A stretch of 28,980 bases of DNA from the NCBI GenBank assembly GCA_964427895.1, contig CAYRUZ010000015.1, positions 1-28,980 on the forward strand. Reading direction: 5' to 3'. Below are positions 16,255 to 23,578 of the stretch, piece after piece (position 1 is the first letter of the stretch; each line of letters starts with the position of its first letter). Position numbers and translations under genes: made by a program. The notes below the pieces were generated by a model that was not told the DNA's origin, ran no database searches, and saw nothing but the letters and a program-made list of their open reading frames with translations. Source of the stretch: CAYRUZ01 sp964427895 (GTDB lineage Bacteria > Patescibacteriota > Gracilibacteria > Peribacterales > Peribacteraceae).

Positions 16255-16887
16255 CGGGGCGACCTGTTCCGACTTGAACGGACGGGAGGTGTGGTCGGCG
16301 ATGAGTGACGCGCGGAACCGGGCGATCTCTTCGGCGGGGCAGAACATGCTGGCCGTGTCGAGGAGCCGCAGCGCAGTGGCGGCGCTGCGCACGAACGCCT
16401 GGGCGGCTTCCGAGAGCCTGGCAAAGCGCGGCTCTTCCCCCTGCGCAGGCAGCAATCCGAGCAAGTGGAGCAGCGTGAGCTGGTAGGCGGGCAGCGCCTC
16501 TTCGCTGTCGGCGCAACACAGATCGAGGAACTCGACCGTGAGGTCGTACACCTCCTGCAGCGGATGATCGTCTTCGGTGAGCGCGAGAAGCATCTCCATG
16601 CCCTGCTCCATGCGGGAGAACGCGGCAAGTGAGGGCAGCGTGATACTGGCATCGCTCAGCAAGCGGGCCCCGGTCACCAACAATCCTCCGCGTCCTTCGT
16701 TGATGTCCACCTCGACTCGGCGCAACGGCAGCAGGCTGCCTCCCATGCGGCTCGTCATCTTGCGCGCACCTGGGGCTCGTACGGCGATTTTTCCCCGCTC
16801 GCGCGAAAAGAGGATGCAAAAACGGTCTGCTTCGCCCACGTCCACGGCGCGGGCGACGATAGCCTGCAGGGTAGAGCGGCGGGACAT
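16237..16887 (-). CDS. recO: DNA repair protein RecO
   Basis: The 216-residue protein, slightly shorter than the usual ~240, belongs to the RecFOR pathway that loads RecA on gapped DNA. The N-terminal OB-fold shows ARAVDVGEADRFCILFSRE, GKIAVRAPGARK and LLPLRRVEVDINEGRGG. A helical domain follows (YDLTVEFLDLCCADSEEALP). The zinc-finger Cys pairs found in many RecO proteins are not evident. The ATG comes 1 nt after the ftsX stop codon, so it is co-transcribed with ftsX. Confidence 0.82.
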   Translation of the reverse strand: MSRRSTLQAIVARAVDVGEADRFCILFSRERGKIAVRAPGARKMTSRMGGSLLPLRRVEVDINEGRGGLLVTGARLLSDASITLPSLAAFSRMEQGMEMLLALTEDDHPLQEVYDLTVEFLDLCCADSEEALPAYQLTLLHLLGLLPAQGEEPRFARLSEAAQAFVRSAATALRLLDTASMFCPAEEIARFRASLIADHTSRPFKSEQVAPSLEGI

Positions 16888-16888
16888 G

Positions 16889-17842
16889 TCAGCGGCGGGT
16901 CTTCAGCGGCGAAGCGGGCTTCCATTGCGCGCCGAGCATCACGCACGCGGCGGCGAGCAGGGGGCACAGCAGGATCTCGAGGATCCAGAACACCGGCAGT
17001 GCGGTCTGATACACGACGGCGCCCTCCTGCATGAACGACGAGAACAGCGGATCGCCGGCGACGTCGGGGAACAGATCCGGCAGCAGGATGATGAATGCTC
17101 CGATGAAGACGCCGCTGAGCACCACAGCCGAGAACAGCAAGACGGTCGTCTCCCAGACGAACGGGAACAGCACGTCGAACGGACGGCCGCCGAGGAGGCA
17201 CTGCAGCGTGATGGCCTCGCTGCGCTGCAGGACGCGGTGGTGCACCAACGCCGTGCCCACAGCCAGCAGGGTGAGCGCGGCCACGACGAGGAACACCGTG
17301 GTGGTCAGCCACACGGCATCGAGGAACGAGAGCATCTGCAGAAGCTGCGTGTGCTGCGATGTGGTGGCCGCGAGGGACGAGGGTTCGATCACCGTCGACC
17401 ACACGGGCGACGAGACAAAACCGGCGAGGTCCGTATAGCCGTCGAGCGACGTGAGGGTGATGGCGAAGGCGCTGGGGAAAGGATTCTCCAGGTCGTACTT
17501 TTCCAGAAACGCGACCAAGCCCGGATCGCGCGCTTTCTCCCGGGCGTAGGCCTGATCCTTGTTGATGAATTGCACGTCCGCCACCGAAGACAGTCCACGC
17601 AGCGCGGTGTAGAACTCCTGGATTTTCGTATCATCGGCGGCATCCGACACTTCGAGGCGCACGTCCGCCCGCGCCTGCAGCAAGCGCACTCCCGCCTGCA
17701 CGGAGACGAGCACGATCAGAAGCAGTTGCATGATAAACAGCACGCCGAACATGGCTACGAGCATCGAACCCCATCCGCGTTCGCGGGTGAGCAGACGCCA
17801 ACCGCGCAGAGTGGCGCGGGAGAATGCCAAGCTATCGGGCAT
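16889..17842 (-). CDS. ftsX: FtsX-like cell-division ABC permease
   Basis: The 317-residue protein has the FtsX layout: a short cytoplasmic start, a first transmembrane helix (about 26-50), an extracellular domain (about 52-175; DVQFINKDQAYAREKARDPG, NPFPSAFAITL) and three more helices (about 183-207, 228-255 and 282-307). With the ATPase FtsE, FtsX controls peptidoglycan hydrolases at division. No ftsE lies next to it. ATG 17842 is chosen over 17863 because a TATACT box sits exactly 6 nt upstream. recO follows 1 nt after its stop. Confidence 0.88.
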   Translation of the reverse strand: MPDSLAFSRATLRGWRLLTRERGWGSMLVAMFGVLFIMQLLLIVLVSVQAGVRLLQARADVRLEVSDAADDTKIQEFYTALRGLSSVADVQFINKDQAYAREKARDPGLVAFLEKYDLENPFPSAFAITLTSLDGYTDLAGFVSSPVWSTVIEPSSLAATTSQHTQLLQMLSFLDAVWLTTTVFLVVAALTLLAVGTALVHHRVLQRSEAITLQCLLGGRPFDVLFPFVWETTVLLFSAVVLSGVFIGAFIILLPDLFPDVAGDPLFSSFMQEGAVVYQTALPVFWILEILLCPLLAAACVMLGAQWKPASPLKTRR

Positions 17843-17848
17843 GCGTGC

Positions 17849-17854
17849 AGTATA
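17849..17854 (-). promoter_or_regulatory. -10 box TATACT of ftsX
   Basis: TATACT on the minus strand, exactly 6 nt before the ATG at 17842. A weak TTTAGG lies 17 nt further upstream. Confidence 0.6.
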
Positions 17855-17907
17855 GGGCGGCACGGTGCACGCCTAAACGCGTTTCGCCTTGAGTTCTGTC
17901 CGGTTGC

Positions 17908-17931
17908 GTGTCCCTCTTACGAGAGCGACAC
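17908..17931 (-). other. Stem-loop spanning the stop codon of the TPR gene
   Basis: GTGTC/GACAC plus CTCT/AGAG form a 9-bp stem with one mismatch and a 4-nt loop. It encloses the TAA stop (17919-17917). No T-tract follows, so it is not a standard terminator. It may stabilise the 3' end or slow readthrough into ftsX. Confidence 0.45.
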
Positions 17932-18540
17932 GCGGCCCTGGCGGCCCTTCAGCGCCGCTTCCATGCGCTCGACGGCAGCAACGCACTCTTTGGCGCGGGG
18001 ATTTTCGGGGTCCAGATCCAACGCGCGCAGAAACAGCGCCTTCGCCTTGCCGAAATTCTGCATGTCGAGGTACGCGACGCCCAGATCGCACAGCGTGAGC
18101 GTGCTGTCGGATTCAAGATTGAGCGCGCGCTCGAGCGTGACGACGCCCTGCGGTCGCTGTCCGCCGTTGAAGAGCGCCCATCCCAGGCAACGCAGGATTT
18201 CGGGATTATTCGGCTTAAAGCGGTTGGCCAGGCGCAGACGTTCGATGGCCTCCTGCCACTGACCCTGCTGCGAACGCAGGAATCCAATGATGTACGACGC
18301 CGTGTAGCTCTGATCATCGAAGGAGAGCGCCTGCGTCGCGGCGGTCTCCGCACGATCGTAGTGCTCCAACGATAGCTCGTTATCCGCCACTTCCTCCAAT
18401 GCGGCGACGTTCGCCGGATCCTCCATGAGAAGCTCCTCGAGCAAAACGAGGGCTTCGGCGTGTCTGCCGGACAATTTCAGTTGTTCGGCCTGTTCAAGGC
18501 GCTCGAGCGTAGCCGGTGGAAGCTTCTGGGGATCAAGCAT
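17917..18540 (-). CDS. Tetratricopeptide repeat protein
   Basis: The 207-residue protein is nearly all TPR helices: about five repeats, such as RHAEALVLLEELLMEDPAN, GQWQEAIERLRLANRFKPNN and QNFGKAKALFLRALDLDPEN. It has no signal peptide or membrane segment, so it should be a cytoplasmic scaffold binding a partner protein. The partner is unknown; neighbours are ftsX-recO downstream and the pilin-like gene 21 nt upstream. A TAAACT hexamer 10 nt before the ATG may be a private -10. Confidence 0.82.
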   Translation of the reverse strand: MLDPQKLPPATLERLEQAEQLKLSGRHAEALVLLEELLMEDPANVAALEEVADNELSLEHYDRAETAATQALSFDDQSYTASYIIGFLRSQQGQWQEAIERLRLANRFKPNNPEILRCLGWALFNGGQRPQGVVTLERALNLESDSTLTLCDLGVAYLDMQNFGKAKALFLRALDLDPENPRAKECVAAVERMEAALKGRQGRVSLS

Positions 18541-18550
18541 GAACGATCGG

Positions 18551-18556
18551 AGTTTA
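18551..18556 (-). promoter_or_regulatory. Possible -10 TAAACT of the TPR gene
   Basis: TAAACT on the minus strand, 10 nt before the ATG at 18540 and just after the stop of the upstream gene. Weak without a -35. Confidence 0.3.
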
Positions 18557-18561
18557 CGCGT

Positions 18562-18906
18562 TTACGCGCTGTAGAAGAAGTAGTACAGGGTGCGAATGAT
18601 CGCCGCGGCACCAAGAGTGACCGCCAATCCGACAATCGACCCGATGATCAAGCCTTTGCCTTTGTCGAAGTTGCCGCCCTCGCCCTGAGAAATCACGAGG
18701 AAGAAGGCTCCGATCATGAAGAGAGCAACACAGAGGTAGACGATGGCGCTGGCCAAAAAATTCACGATATTCATCACCAATTGCTCCAGGCTGAGGCTGG
18801 GTCCCGTATTCACCTCCAGTGTTCGCTGCGCGAAAGCGACGTCGATCCCCATGGCAGGCAAGAGGAATGCGGCGCACAGAACGACGATTGGCAGCCATCG
18901 CTTCAT
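18562..18906 (-). CDS. Small two-helix protein resembling TrbC/VirB2-type (T4SS) pilins
   Basis: The 114-residue product has a signal peptide (about 1-26, ending IDVAFAQ), a short polar segment, and two hydrophobic helices (about 42-72 and 84-110) joined by a charged loop with GEGGNFDKGKG. This size and pattern match VirB2/TrbC-like pilins, which are often found as single genes in Patescibacteria; the assignment is by architecture only. No other secretion gene is nearby. ATG 18906 is chosen over 18912 because TATACT lies exactly 6 nt before it and the KRWLP start suits a signal peptide. Confidence 0.6.
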   Translation of the reverse strand: MKRWLPIVVLCAAFLLPAMGIDVAFAQRTLEVNTGPSLSLEQLVMNIVNFLASAIVYLCVALFMIGAFFLVISQGEGGNFDKGKGLIIGSIVGLAVTLGAAAIIRTLYYFFYSA

Positions 18907-18912
18907 CTCCAT

Positions 18913-18918
18913 AGTATA
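18913..18918 (-). promoter_or_regulatory. -10 box TATACT of the pilin-like gene
   Basis: TATACT on the minus strand, exactly 6 nt before the ATG at 18906. A TTGACG lies only 9 nt upstream, too close to be a normal -35. Confidence 0.55.
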
Positions 18919-18987
18919 GCAGAGGTACGTCAAAAAGACGATAGGGACGGGGGGCGGGGGCGACAAGCGAAAGGCCGGGAAAACGTG

Positions 18988-19015
18988 TTGTTGCGGGCTC
19001 GTTCCGTACTACACT
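18988..19015 (+). promoter_or_regulatory. Promoter of the penicillin-binding protein gene (TTGTTG-N16-TACACT)
   Basis: -35 TTGTTG at 18988-18993, 16-nt spacer, -10 TACACT at 19010-19015, then 14 nt to the ATG. The leader would be about 8 nt. Confidence 0.5.
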
Positions 19016-19029
19016 GGAACCTCAGCAGC

Positions 19030-22000
19030 ATGTCGGCTTTCCAAACCCGCACCGTCAACTCCCCCTCCGCGCAGCCGAAAGGTACGAGGCCCTCATACCG
19101 AGCCCCCGCGCAGCGAGGGAGAAAACCGTCGTTCGCCCGCAGCGTGCGGGCGTGGACCTGGGCGATCGCGCTCAAGTTGCGGCGCGGCGGAAAGGGATGG
19201 AAGCGCATCATCATCGCGGCATGCGTCGTGGGCTTCGGGTACTTCGCGTTGTTGTGGTTCACGCTCCCAGACGTCGGAGACAGCCTGCTCGCCGCACAGA
19301 GCACGATCATCACGGACCGCAACGGCATCGAGCTGTACCGCCTGTATCTCGATCAGGACCGCACGTACGTCGACGGCAAGCTCATCCCCGATTACATGAA
19401 GAAAGCGGCGGTAGCCATCGAAGATCAGCGTTTCTACGATCACGGCTGCGTCGACATCCGCGCCTTCACCCGCGCCGTCGCCAGCCAGGTGTTCCCCAGC
19501 TTCTTCGTCCGCTCGGGCGGATCGACGCTGACGCAGCAGCTGGCCCGTAACTCCCTCATCAGCAACGAACGAAGTCTGACGCGCAAAGTCCGAGAGCTGA
19601 TGCTCGCCTGCAAGCTCGAGCGCCGCTACGACAAGGACAAGATCCTTGAGCTGTACCTCAACTGGATCCCCTTCGGACAGAACGCCTACGGCATCGAACA
19701 AGCGTCACACCGGTATTTCGGCATCGCCGCGAAGGACGTGTCGCTCGCGCAGGCGGCCGTGCTGGCCTCTCTGCCGCAGCGACCCAGCTACTTCAATCCG
19801 TACGGCGAACACGCACGCACGGTCGTTGATCCGGCGATCGCGGAAAAAATCACCAAGGGAAGCATCACGTCACTCACGCAGATCCCCGACGAAGACATCG
19901 AGATCGGTTTGCTGGGCAAGACGTTCGGCACCGGCTCTCACGTGCTCTACATCGGCGGCCGCGCCGACCAGGTGCTGCAGGAAATGGAGCAGCAGGGATA
20001 CATCACCGAGGAGCAGAAGAAGAAAGCAGTGAAGGAATTGGAGACGACTGAATTCAAACAATCGCGCGATAACATCCGCGCGCCGCACTTTGTCCTGTGG
20101 ATTCGCCAGCAGGCCGAGGATCTGCTCGCCGGCAGCACCGAAGAGGATTACATCGCGCAGGGTGGTCTAAAAATCGAGACGAGCCTGGATTGGAACTTGC
20201 AGCAAATGGCGGAGACGGCCGTGGAATATCGCCGTGAGGAGACCAAGAAGACCTACGGGGCCAAGAACATCGCCCTGGTTGCGGTGGAACCGATGTCGCG
20301 CGAAGTGCTCGCCTACGTCGGCAACGCCAATTACAACGACGACGAGATCAGCGGCAAGATCGACATGGCCCGCGCGCCCCGGCAGCCGGGTTCCAGCTTC
20401 AAGCCGATCGTCTACGCGAGCGCCTTCAAGCAGGGCTACAGCCCGGGAACCGTCATCCCCGACTCGGCCATCAAACTGGGCACGTACCAGCCGCAGAACT
20501 TCGACGGACAGTTCCAGGGATTGATGACCGCCCGCAGCGCTCTTGGCGCATCGCGCAACATCCCGGCCATCAAGGCGTACTACATGGCGGGCGAGGAGGA
20601 TGCAGTGCTCGACGTCGCTGCCAGCCTGGGCGCGGAGACGCCGAAGGAGCGCAAGCCTGCCGCGGGCTACGGTCCTGCGTTGGCCATCGGCGCGGCGGAG
20701 ACGCCGCTCGTGGAAATGGTGAGCGCCTACGCCTCGCTCGCAGCTGGCGGCGTGTACCGCCCGCTCGTGACGATCAAGAAGATCACCGACCAAGGAGGAG
20801 CCATCCTCTACGAAGCGAGCAAGGATACTGTGTCGGAACAGGTGCTCGACCCGCGCATCGCCTACATGGTGACGTCGATCCTCAGCGACCCCTCCGCCCG
20901 TCCCGGCGATTTCTGGCGCAATGCCCTCACGGTGGAAGGCACCGCAGCGGCGGCCAAAACGGGAACAAGCAACAAGTGTCTCAAGCAGGACGACCGCGGC
21001 AACTGCACCGAGCGCAAGCCGCTCGACGTGTGGACCATGGGCTACACCCCCTCCATCGTCGCCGGCGTATGGGTGGGCAATGCCGACGCAACACCGCTGC
21101 CCACCAGCGCAGACGGCCTGAACGTCGCCGCCCCGATATGGAAGGATTTCCTGTCGCGCGCAACGGCCAGCCTGAAGGACGCCCCCAAGACGTTCACGCA
21201 GCCCGACGGTCTCATCCAGGTCCAGGTCAGCACGCTCTCGGGCGAACTCCCCACCACGTGCACGCCGGTAGAGGCTCGCAAAGCAGACCTCTTCCTCCGG
21301 GAACACCCGCCCACCTTACAAGATCCCGCCTGCAAGAAGATCGCCGTGGACCGCGTGACCGGCCTGCTTCCCTCGGACGAATGTCCGGCCGATGCCATCG
21401 AGGAACGCGAGTTCTACGTGCCGTACGAGCCTCTGGGCAGCAAGCACCCTGACTGGCTCGCGAACATCGAATACAAGGACCTGCCCAAGGCCCCCACCGA
21501 GAAGTGCGACCCCACGCTCACGCCGGGCCGAGAGATCAAACCGTCCGTCAGCATCGTCTCTCCTAACGACGGAGGCATCGTCACCTTCCCCGTCTTCCAT
21601 CCGCGCTACGACGCGAAGACCGGCAACGGCCTCTCGGAGATCAGTTGGTACATCGACGACAAGATCGTGAACCGCGAAACCAACGCGCCGTTCGACAGCA
21701 GCATCCGCCTGCCCAAGACCTTCGATTCTTCGGGTACGCACACGCTGCGCGTGGAGATCCGCGACACGTACTTCAACCTCGCCACCGACAGCGTGAAGTT
21801 CACCTTCGGCGAGGACCGCACCGCCCCGGTCGTGACGATGGAAACGGACGGCCCCCTGACGGTCAAAGCCGGCGCGCTGTTCATGGTGCGGGTCGACGCG
21901 GAGGACGACGAGAGCGGCGTGAAATCCGTCGAATTCTCCATGCCGGACACGACGACCGTGACGAAGTCCCGCGCCCCGTACGAGGCGCAGATGAAGGCCC

Positions 22001-22095
22001 CGCAGCAACCAGGCAACTACGTCGTGCGCGTCGAGGCGGAGAACTACGCCGGGCGCCTCAGCAGCGCCACGCTGCAGGTCACGGTGACGCCCTGA
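19030..22095 (+). CDS. Class A penicillin-binding protein (transglycosylase/transpeptidase)
   Basis: The 1021-residue bifunctional enzyme polymerises and cross-links peptidoglycan. A basic cytoplasmic start precedes one transmembrane helix (about 59-80). The GT51 transglycosylase domain has catalytic Glu131 in EDQRFYDHG, then GGSTLTQQLARN and YLNWIPFGQNAYGIE. The transpeptidase has SxxK at Ser455 (PGSSFKP), SxN at Ser508 (SRN) and KTG at 643-645. The last ~250 residues are Ig-like modules (SVSIVSPNDGG, then RTAPVVTMETDG), longer than in many relatives. The frame is open far upstream, but ATG 19030 precedes the family-like region and follows a promoter. It abuts yebC with no gap. Confidence 0.95.
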   Translation: MSAFQTRTVNSPSAQPKGTRPSYRAPAQRGRKPSFARSVRAWTWAIALKLRRGGKGWKRIIIAACVVGFGYFALLWFTLPDVGDSLLAAQSTIITDRNGIELYRLYLDQDRTYVDGKLIPDYMKKAAVAIEDQRFYDHGCVDIRAFTRAVASQVFPSFFVRSGGSTLTQQLARNSLISNERSLTRKVRELMLACKLERRYDKDKILELYLNWIPFGQNAYGIEQASHRYFGIAAKDVSLAQAAVLASLPQRPSYFNPYGEHARTVVDPAIAEKITKGSITSLTQIPDEDIEIGLLGKTFGTGSHVLYIGGRADQVLQEMEQQGYITEEQKKKAVKELETTEFKQSRDNIRAPHFVLWIRQQAEDLLAGSTEEDYIAQGGLKIETSLDWNLQQMAETAVEYRREETKKTYGAKNIALVAVEPMSREVLAYVGNANYNDDEISGKIDMARAPRQPGSSFKPIVYASAFKQGYSPGTVIPDSAIKLGTYQPQNFDGQFQGLMTARSALGASRNIPAIKAYYMAGEEDAVLDVAASLGAETPKERKPAAGYGPALAIGAAETPLVEMVSAYASLAAGGVYRPLVTIKKITDQGGAILYEASKDTVSEQVLDPRIAYMVTSILSDPSARPGDFWRNALTVEGTAAAAKTGTSNKCLKQDDRGNCTERKPLDVWTMGYTPSIVAGVWVGNADATPLPTSADGLNVAAPIWKDFLSRATASLKDAPKTFTQPDGLIQVQVSTLSGELPTTCTPVEARKADLFLREHPPTLQDPACKKIAVDRVTGLLPSDECPADAIEEREFYVPYEPLGSKHPDWLANIEYKDLPKAPTEKCDPTLTPGREIKPSVSIVSPNDGGIVTFPVFHPRYDAKTGNGLSEISWYIDDKIVNRETNAPFDSSIRLPKTFDSSGTHTLRVEIRDTYFNLATDSVKFTFGEDRTAPVVTMETDGPLTVKAGALFMVRVDAEDDESGVKSVEFSMPDTTTVTKSRAPYEAQMKAPQQPGNYVVRVEAENYAGRLSSATLQVTVTP

Positions 22096-22854
22096 TCAGC
22101 CCAGCTGCGCCGCGACCTCCGCGGACATGTCGGCGTTCGTGTGAACCTCGGAGACGTCTTCGTCTTCTTCGATCGCCTCCACGAATCCCAAGACCTTCTT
22201 GGCGGTCTCGACATCGGCCACCGCGTGCTTCTGCGTCGGCAGATACTTGAGGCCCGACGAATCGATCGTCCAACCGTTGTTCTTCAGGAAATCGCGGATC
22301 TGCGTCCACTCCGTGGCGCCGGTCGTGACGGTCAGGCTGTCGCCCGAGGCTTCCATGTCCTGCGCGCCGAAGTCGATGAGCTCGAGTTCCATCTCCTCCA
22401 GTTCCTTGGCCGTCTCGGCCTTGTGCGCCACCACCATGCCCTTACGCTCGAACATCCAGAGCACGGCGCCGCTCTCCGCCCAGTTGCCTCCGTGCTTGTT
22501 GATGATGCCCTTGATGCTCGCCAGCGTGCGGTTGCGGTTGTCCGTGAGGCACTCGATGAGGAACGCCGCTCCACCAGGGCCGTACGCCGCGTAGACGATC
22601 TCGCTCATCTGCTCGCCCTTCATTTCGCCGAGGCCCTTTTTGATGGCGCGATCGATGTTCGCGTTCGGGACGTTGTCCGCGCGAGCATTGTCCATCGCGA
22701 CGCGCAGCGAGGGATTGCTGTCCGGATCGCCGTTGCCGCTGGCGCGCACGGCCATCTCGATGAGTTTGGCGTGGCGCGTGAAGACCTTGCCGCGCTTTGC
22801 ATCCATCGCGGTCTTCTTAACGCGGATATTGGCCCATTTGGAGTGTCCGGACAT
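22096..22854 (-). CDS. yebC: YebC/PmpR family protein
   Basis: The 252-residue protein begins with the family signature MSGHSKWANIRVKKTAMDAK and has NPSLRVAMDNARADNVPNANI and YAAYGPGGAAFLIECLTDN. YebC proteins act as transcription regulators, and some relatives ease ribosome stalling at proline-rich stretches. Length is normal. It has a TATACT -10 but a 26-nt spacing to the ATG, with a C/T-rich leader, unlike the leaderless genes nearby. It diverges from the 95-residue gene. Confidence 0.95.
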   Translation of the reverse strand: MSGHSKWANIRVKKTAMDAKRGKVFTRHAKLIEMAVRASGNGDPDSNPSLRVAMDNARADNVPNANIDRAIKKGLGEMKGEQMSEIVYAAYGPGGAAFLIECLTDNRNRTLASIKGIINKHGGNWAESGAVLWMFERKGMVVAHKAETAKELEEMELELIDFGAQDMEASGDSLTVTTGATEWTQIRDFLKNNGWTIDSSGLKYLPTQKHAVADVETAKKVLGFVEAIEEDEDVSEVHTNADMSAEVAAQLG

Positions 22855-22880
22855 AAGGGGGAGGTGAAGGGAGGACCCGC

Positions 22881-22886
22881 AGTATA
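22881..22886 (-). promoter_or_regulatory. -10 box TATACT of yebC
   Basis: TATACT on the minus strand with a TTGTCA 15 nt upstream as a possible -35. The predicted ~20-nt leader is CCTCCC-rich. Confidence 0.55.
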
Positions 22887-22911
22887 GCCTCTCCGGGACC
22901 GTGACAAGAAT

Positions 22912-22939
22912 TTGACAACATCGGACAAGGAATCACAAT
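22912..22939 (+). promoter_or_regulatory. Promoter of the 95-residue gene (TTGACA-N16-CACAAT)
   Basis: A perfect consensus -35 TTGACA at 22912-22917, 16-nt spacer, -10 CACAAT at 22934-22939, then exactly 6 nt to GTG. It is the best -35 in the window. Confidence 0.7.
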
Positions 22940-22945
22940 GCACTT

Positions 22946-23233
22946 GTGAGCGAAACGACCAACGAGAGAGAAGATCCCGCGGACATCGTCGGCGACATTT
23001 TCCCTTCACCCCAGCGGGTGGCCACCGTCATCAGCGAGTACTTCGCGGGAGGCAGCCGGCATGGGAATGTCCAGGAATACCTGCCTGCGGTGGAAGCAAA
23101 ACTCCGGCAGTTGAACGTCGGACGCCGGCAGCCGGTCGATGACCAGGCGATACGCGAGGCGATACGCCATGTGATTGCCCGCCGGCAGTTACTCATGGAA
23201 CTGGCGGAACTCGGCATAGACCCAAAAGCCTGA
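22946..23233 (+). CDS. Small soluble protein, unknown function
   Basis: A 95-residue acidic-then-basic protein I do not recognise. It has no signal peptide, membrane helix or Cys. Predicted helices run through most of it (QRVATVISEYFAG, VQEYLPAVEAKLRQL, QAIREAIRHVIARRQLLMEL). It starts with GTG directly downstream of a consensus promoter, which makes it a credible gene despite its size. It diverges from yebC and converges on rpsR, with an rpsR terminator between. Confidence 0.65.
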   Translation: MSETTNEREDPADIVGDIFPSPQRVATVISEYFAGGSRHGNVQEYLPAVEAKLRQLNVGRRQPVDDQAIREAIRHVIARRQLLMELAELGIDPKA

Positions 23234-23273
23234 AATCCGACGCGAGCCGCCGATAGCGACTGTCGTGCGATAC

Positions 23274-23297
23274 GAAAACGGCGGCCGAAGCCGCCGT
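23274..23297 (-). terminator. Rho-independent terminator of rpsF-rpsR
   Basis: ACGGCGGC / GCCGCCGT, an 8-bp perfect stem; the minus-strand RNA has a UUCG tetraloop followed by a short U run. It lies 22 nt past the rpsR stop. Confidence 0.82.
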
Positions 23298-23318
23298 GAT
23301 TCGATGCGATGGATGGGA

Positions 23319-23558
23319 TTACTTGCGGTAGGCGAGCATGCCCATGAAGCGCGCGCGCTCCACGGAATTCTTGAGGAGCTTCTGGTGCTTGAGGCACACG
23401 CCCGTGTAGTAGCGGTTGCGGATGTTGCCGAAGTAATCGATGAACGGCTTCATCGTCGGATAATCCTTCCAATCGATGTAGAGGGCGTTGTGCTCGCAGA
23501 AGGGGCACTTCTTGAAGCGAGGATCGCCGCGATTCTGGTTCTTATGCTGGGGGGACAT
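23319..23558 (-). CDS. rpsR: 30S ribosomal protein S18
   Basis: The 79-residue protein has the S18 core: a CPFC pair near residue 18, then IDYFGNIRNRYYTGVCLKHQ and the basic C-terminal helix KLLKNSVERARFMGMLAY. The CxxC plus a later Cys and His suggest a zinc-binding (C+) form. It binds S6 in the small-subunit platform. It follows rpsF by 20 nt of almost pure C/T sequence, with no Shine-Dalgarno motif, and a strong terminator comes after it. Confidence 0.95.
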   Translation of the reverse strand: MSPQHKNQNRGDPRFKKCPFCEHNALYIDWKDYPTMKPFIDYFGNIRNRYYTGVCLKHQKLLKNSVERARFMGMLAYRK

Positions 23559-23578
23559 GGGTGGGGCGGGAAGGGAGA

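Noticed and set aside
16577..18262. A 561-codon plus-strand frame opposite recO, ftsX and the TPR gene
   Set aside because: Three recognisable genes occupy the other strand; no motif or promoter supports this frame.
18460..19029. N-terminal extension of the penicillin-binding protein by 190 codons
   Set aside because: The stretch is antisense to the pilin-like and TPR genes and unlike the family; a promoter lies just before ATG 19030.
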